Shown: positions 61,801 through 64,000 of the stretch, in pieces | Position numbering within the stretch: position 1 is the stretch's first letter | Layout: each line of letters begins with the position of its first letter | Source: Crocosphaera sp. | GTDB lineage: Bacteria > Cyanobacteriota > Cyanobacteriia > Cyanobacteriales > Microcystaceae | Direction of reading: 5' to 3' | DNA length: 64,000 nucleotides | Assembly: GCA_030065205.1 (NCBI GenBank) | Contig: JASJDN010000006.1 | Location: 44,512-108,511 of the forward strand | The notes under the pieces: generated by a model | Databases searched by the model: none | What the model was told of the DNA's origin: nothing | Seen by the model: only the letters and a program-made list of their open reading frames with translations | Made by a program: the position numbers and the translations under genes

Positions 61801-63868
61801 CCGTGATGGTATTCAAGATCCCGATGAACCCGGAATTAATGGGGCCCAAGTTAAATTATTAGATGCCAACGGAACCGTTATCGCAACGACTACCACAGGA
61901 GATGACCCCAATACCCCTGGAACACAAGCAGGTTACTACGAATTTGGTGGCCTAACTCCCGATGTTGAGTACACGGTCATGTTCGTTAATCCCACAGGGT
62001 TTGGGGGAGTCAGTCCTCGCCAAGTGGGTAATGATCCCACCGTTGATTCTGATGGCTTAATGTCGGACCCCATTAAGTTGCTTTCTGGTGAATTCAACAA
62101 CACCATTGACGCTGGTTTCTTCCAACTTCCTGCCAGTTTAGGAGACTTCGTTTTTGAAGACCTCAACGCTAACGGTATTCAAGATGCGGGAGAACAAGGA
62201 ATTGCCGGGGCAGAAGTTAAGTTATTAGACGTTAACAACGTTGTCCTTGACACCACATTGACCGATGGTACTGGGTTCTATCAATTTACCGACTTAGATG
62301 CCGGTCAATACAAGGTGATGTTCAACACCCCCACAGGGTTTGATGCCGTCAGTCCCCGTCAAGTGGGTAATAATCCAGCCATTGACTCTGATGGGTTAAT
62401 GTCTGATGTAGTCACATTAATCCCTGGTGAATTTAACCGCACCATTGACTCTGGTTTCTACAAGTTCGCTCAAATTGGGGATTTTGTTTTCAATGATCTC
62501 AACGAAAATGGGATTCAAGACCCCGACGAACCCGGCATTGATGGCGCAACCGTTAAATTATTAGATGCCAACGGCAACCTTATCACTACCACCACCACAG
62601 GAGATGACCCCAATACCCCTGGAACGCAACAAGGTTACTACGAATTTGGCGGATTAACCCCCGGACAAGCATACCAAGTGATGTTTGTTAACCCCGATGG
62701 GTTTAGTGGTGTGAGTCCTTTCCAAGCAGGAAACAATCCTAATGTTGATTCCGATGCTAACCCTGCTAACAATCTAACCTCTAATCCTGTTATTCCCCTC
62801 TCCGGTCAATTCGTTGACAATATCGATGCTGGTTTCTTCCAAGTCCCTGACATCGTGCTTGAGAAGTTTACCAACGGCGAAGACGCTGATACGCCTACCG
62901 GTCCTGAAATCCTCGTCGGTGATACCGCCATCTTCACCTACAAGGTGCTAAATACCGGAGAAACTCCCTTAGTCGATGTGGTGGTGACCGATGACAACGG
63001 CACTCCCGATGATCCCAGTGATGACTTTAATCCCACCTTTGTCGATGGAGACAATAACGGTAATGGCATTTTTGATCCCGGTGAACAATGGGTTTTCACA
63101 GCCAGTCGTACCGTAACCCCCGGTCAATACACCAATATTGCTAAGGTAACGGCCACCAACCCCAACAGTGGAGGAATGGTCATGGATGATGACCCCAGTA
63201 ACCACTTTGGTGTTCTTCTCCCTGGAAGCATTGGTGACTTCGTTTTCAACGATCTCAACGAAAATGGGATTCAAGATCCCAACGAACCTGGTATTGATGG
63301 AGCAACCGTCAAATTATTAGACGCTAACGGCAATCTCCTCGCTACTACTACCACAGGAGATGATCCTAATACCCCTGGAACGCAACAAGGCTTCTACGAG
63401 TTTACTAACCTCAATCCTGGAGATTATCGGGTGATGTTTGTCAACCCCGAAGGATTTGATGGGGTTAGTCCCTTCTTAGTTGGGTCTGATAATACAGTTG
63501 ATTCTGATGCCAACCCCAATAATAATCTCACTTCTGGTTTAATTAACTTAGGCAATGGAGAAACCAATAACACCATTGATGCTGGTTTCTTCCGACTTCC
63601 TGCCAGTTTAGGGGATTTCGTCTTTGAAGACCTCAACGCTAACGGTATTCAAGATGCGGGAGAACAAGGAATTGAAGGGGCAGAAGTTAAGTTATTAGAC
63701 GCTAATAACAATGTTCTTGAAACCACAACTACTAATGGCAATGGATTCTACGAATTTACTGACTTAGATGCCGGTCAATACAAGGTAATGTTCAACACCC
63801 CCACAGGGTTTGATGCAGTCAGTCCCCGTCAAGTGGGTAATAATCCTGCCATTGACTCTGATGGTTGA
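58814..63868 (+). CDS. Giant SdrD_B / GEVED / DUF11 repeat protein, truncated
   Basis: The 1684-codon frame begins MTDSSAIQKLSAALPDQ, without a signal peptide, after AAGGAAAC. It has a unique N-domain (1-215) and an SdrD_B-like domain near 220. A GEVED-type domain follows (about 340-510). Further SdrD_B domains start near 514, 626, 867, 986, 1107, 1219, 1472 and 1598, with DUF11-like domains at about 745-860 and 1348-1465. Domains carry DxDxDG Ca-binding loops (DLNENGIQD). The lack of a signal peptide suggests a type I-secreted surface protein. The frame ends at GATGGT TGA where earlier repeats read GATGGG TTA ATG, so the ninth SdrD_B repeat is cut short. Confidence 0.88.
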   Translation: MTDSSAIQKLSAALPDQVVFSVVFDTGSDPDASYLDMTIKDTPGTDNVLEGMTFDAYCIDTDRPIFVDREPIDGLPEYTADVYSSYEPLPSELIGPGLIEFPENLDLVNWIINQGFEGKELFDELGNSLGIVTSGDVQRAIWELIDDEQSTGGLGSFSQARADRIVALAQANGEDFVPSFEYTTIFGEQVTGQMAVIFVPDSNGDGLPNNQIVIGEVELAKIGDRIFFDLNGNNQYDDGEGLDGVDVKLLADVDGDGTIESDEVIHTATTSDDGMYMFEVIPGDYQVMVDTDTLPPGYRNTFDPDSPAPPDNNNMSEVRLNPGENNPDQDFGYQAYDYGDAPDTYGTTNGTAGARHLLSNGQTDGTPILKLGALVDTELDGQPLPDALGDDNNNLDDEDGVTFSNLQAGEQASVTVNVMSMGITGPAYLNAWIDFNGDGNFDDPGEQIFVDQIVVNGANVLTFDVPENAVSEQITYARFRLSTQVGLGATGDAPDGEVEDYQVTIEPLAPPLTGSIGDRIWSDNDGDGVQDAGEAGINGVTVLLIDQDTNQVIDTVMTSGDGQYLFNNLPQGNYTIKVDTATLPSNVVQTGDPDAVLDDMSMVNLSAGGTNLDQDFGYQPEPAKIGDRVFYDIDQDGIQDDGEVGIAGVEVLLLDADGNQLDSTTTDETGMYMFNNLAPGDYKVQFTQPDGFEFVSPFLVGDNPEIDSDANPNNSLMSGVITLNAGEFNNTIDAGFFRRTKPGIDIEKATNGQDADNPTGPEIPVGGTATFTYEVTNTGDIALDNVEVIDDNGTPDDTSDDFTPDFVGGDTDGDGQLDVGEVWRYEATRTVTEGQYTNEAMVTGHAPNGTIVMDMDTSNHFGLELAKIGDFVWHDFDADGIQDEGEPGIVGAIVKLLDASNNNILQTTTTDGSGMYMFNDLNPLLTYKVMFNQPTGFDKVSPFQVGTNPAIDSDANPNNGLMSDPIVLSPGEFNDTIDAGFYQFGRIGDFVFNDLNRDGIQDPDEPGINGAQVKLLDANGTVIATTTTGDDPNTPGTQAGYYEFGGLTPDVEYTVMFVNPTGFGGVSPRQVGNDPTVDSDGLMSDPIKLLSGEFNNTIDAGFFQLPASLGDFVFEDLNANGIQDAGEQGIAGAEVKLLDVNNVVLDTTLTDGTGFYQFTDLDAGQYKVMFNTPTGFDAVSPRQVGNNPAIDSDGLMSDVVTLIPGEFNRTIDSGFYKFAQIGDFVFNDLNENGIQDPDEPGIDGATVKLLDANGNLITTTTTGDDPNTPGTQQGYYEFGGLTPGQAYQVMFVNPDGFSGVSPFQAGNNPNVDSDANPANNLTSNPVIPLSGQFVDNIDAGFFQVPDIVLEKFTNGEDADTPTGPEILVGDTAIFTYKVLNTGETPLVDVVVTDDNGTPDDPSDDFNPTFVDGDNNGNGIFDPGEQWVFTASRTVTPGQYTNIAKVTATNPNSGGMVMDDDPSNHFGVLLPGSIGDFVFNDLNENGIQDPNEPGIDGATVKLLDANGNLLATTTTGDDPNTPGTQQGFYEFTNLNPGDYRVMFVNPEGFDGVSPFLVGSDNTVDSDANPNNNLTSGLINLGNGETNNTIDAGFFRLPASLGDFVFEDLNANGIQDAGEQGIEGAEVKLLDANNNVLETTTTNGNGFYEFTDLDAGQYKVMFNTPTGFDAVSPRQVGNNPAIDSDG

Positions 63869-63920
63869 CGGGGTGACAAGAATTGGAAAAAACGTATCAA
63901 ATAAAGGTTTCAGAATCTGA

Positions 63921-63943
63921 GTTGACTAAAAAATCAACCTTTT
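63921..63943 (+). terminator. Weak terminator-like hairpin at right edge
   Basis: GTTGA and TCAAC form a short stem followed by CTTTTTAAT, about 50 bp beyond the giant gene's premature stop. No other feature is recognised in 63869-64000. Confidence 0.35.
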
Positions 63944-64000
63944 TAATAAGTTTTGATCATGATTAAGCCGTTTATGATAATCTAAATTCATGTAATGAGA

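Noticed and set aside
58814..63868. Possible CRISPR-like or other direct repeat array in the 3' region
   Set aside because: The repeats are protein-coding SdrD_B/DUF11 domains of about 350 bp in one frame, not short repeats with spacers.
1..64000. tRNA, rRNA and CRISPR arrays
   Set aside because: I looked in intergenic gaps for acceptor/TPsiC-like patterns and for regular short repeats and saw none; absence is not proven without a covariance-model scan.

Overview
The window is chromosomal DNA from a low-GC cyanobacterium. The evidence is dense HIP1 octamers (GCGATCGC) inside and between genes, cyanobacterial gene families (an omega-3 acyl-lipid desaturase, a Tab2-like photosystem translation factor, XisI, small DUF4327- and DUF2949-type proteins, a PEP-CTERM protein) and many short hairpin repeats of the GTAGGGTGGGC / GTTGGGTT type. 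The gene content suggests a unicellular Crocosphaera/Cyanothece-like organism; this is inference, not proof.

Region 1 (1-13.6 kb) is a DNA phosphorothioation (Dnd) island. Reading the minus strand, the canonical order dndB-dndC-dndD-dndE is kept (dndE runs off the left edge), but it has been opened up by other genes. These are a second DGQHR protein, a plus-strand cassette of an HNH endonuclease plus a DGQHR protein, a MazE/MazF-like pair whose toxin start is frameshifted, a DUF4926-type protein, and hairpin repeats between dndD and dndE. Downstream lie a Rpn-type nuclease with a duplicated tail, another large DGQHR protein and a phasin-like protein. Four DndB/DGQHR-family proteins therefore sit in about 7 kb. 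The apparent true DndB has DGLHR in place of DGQHR and looks C-terminally shortened by a repeat. No dndA or dndFGH is seen, so the HNH protein is a candidate nuclease partner.

Region 2 (13.6-29.9 kb) is mostly housekeeping: tandem DUF4327-like genes, cobI, a PAS/GGDEF/EAL protein with a degenerate GGDEF, rsmB, a NYN-LOTUS / GNAT / CorA run, a panD-HAD pair, two sugar ABC permeases, a PBP4-type carboxypeptidase, small toxin-antitoxin genes and argG.

Region 3 (30-40 kb) is a worn accessory zone: a PEP-CTERM protein, xisI with a ruined xisH, a radical SAM protein, PhoD, one complete and one truncated Uma2 protein, a RelE/YafQ-type module, a decayed hicBA pair, and a two-RCK channel-like protein with an atypical filter. 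Three short membrane-protein genes of 33-51 codons, not previously obvious, lie here. Two of them are paralogues related by an in-frame 9-codon indel.

Region 4 (40-58.5 kb) holds core genes: an Ap4A phosphorylase / Tab2 overlap, hemC, ebfC, a pilus-type protein, holB, an FHA protein, a copper P-type ATPase, desB, a vanadium haloperoxidase-like protein divergent from a secreted FAD oxidoreductase, a PilZ-like protein and a second PBP4 homologue. The window ends with a giant SdrD_B/GEVED/DUF11 repeat protein (58.8-63.9 kb) whose frame stops abruptly inside its ninth SdrD_B repeat.
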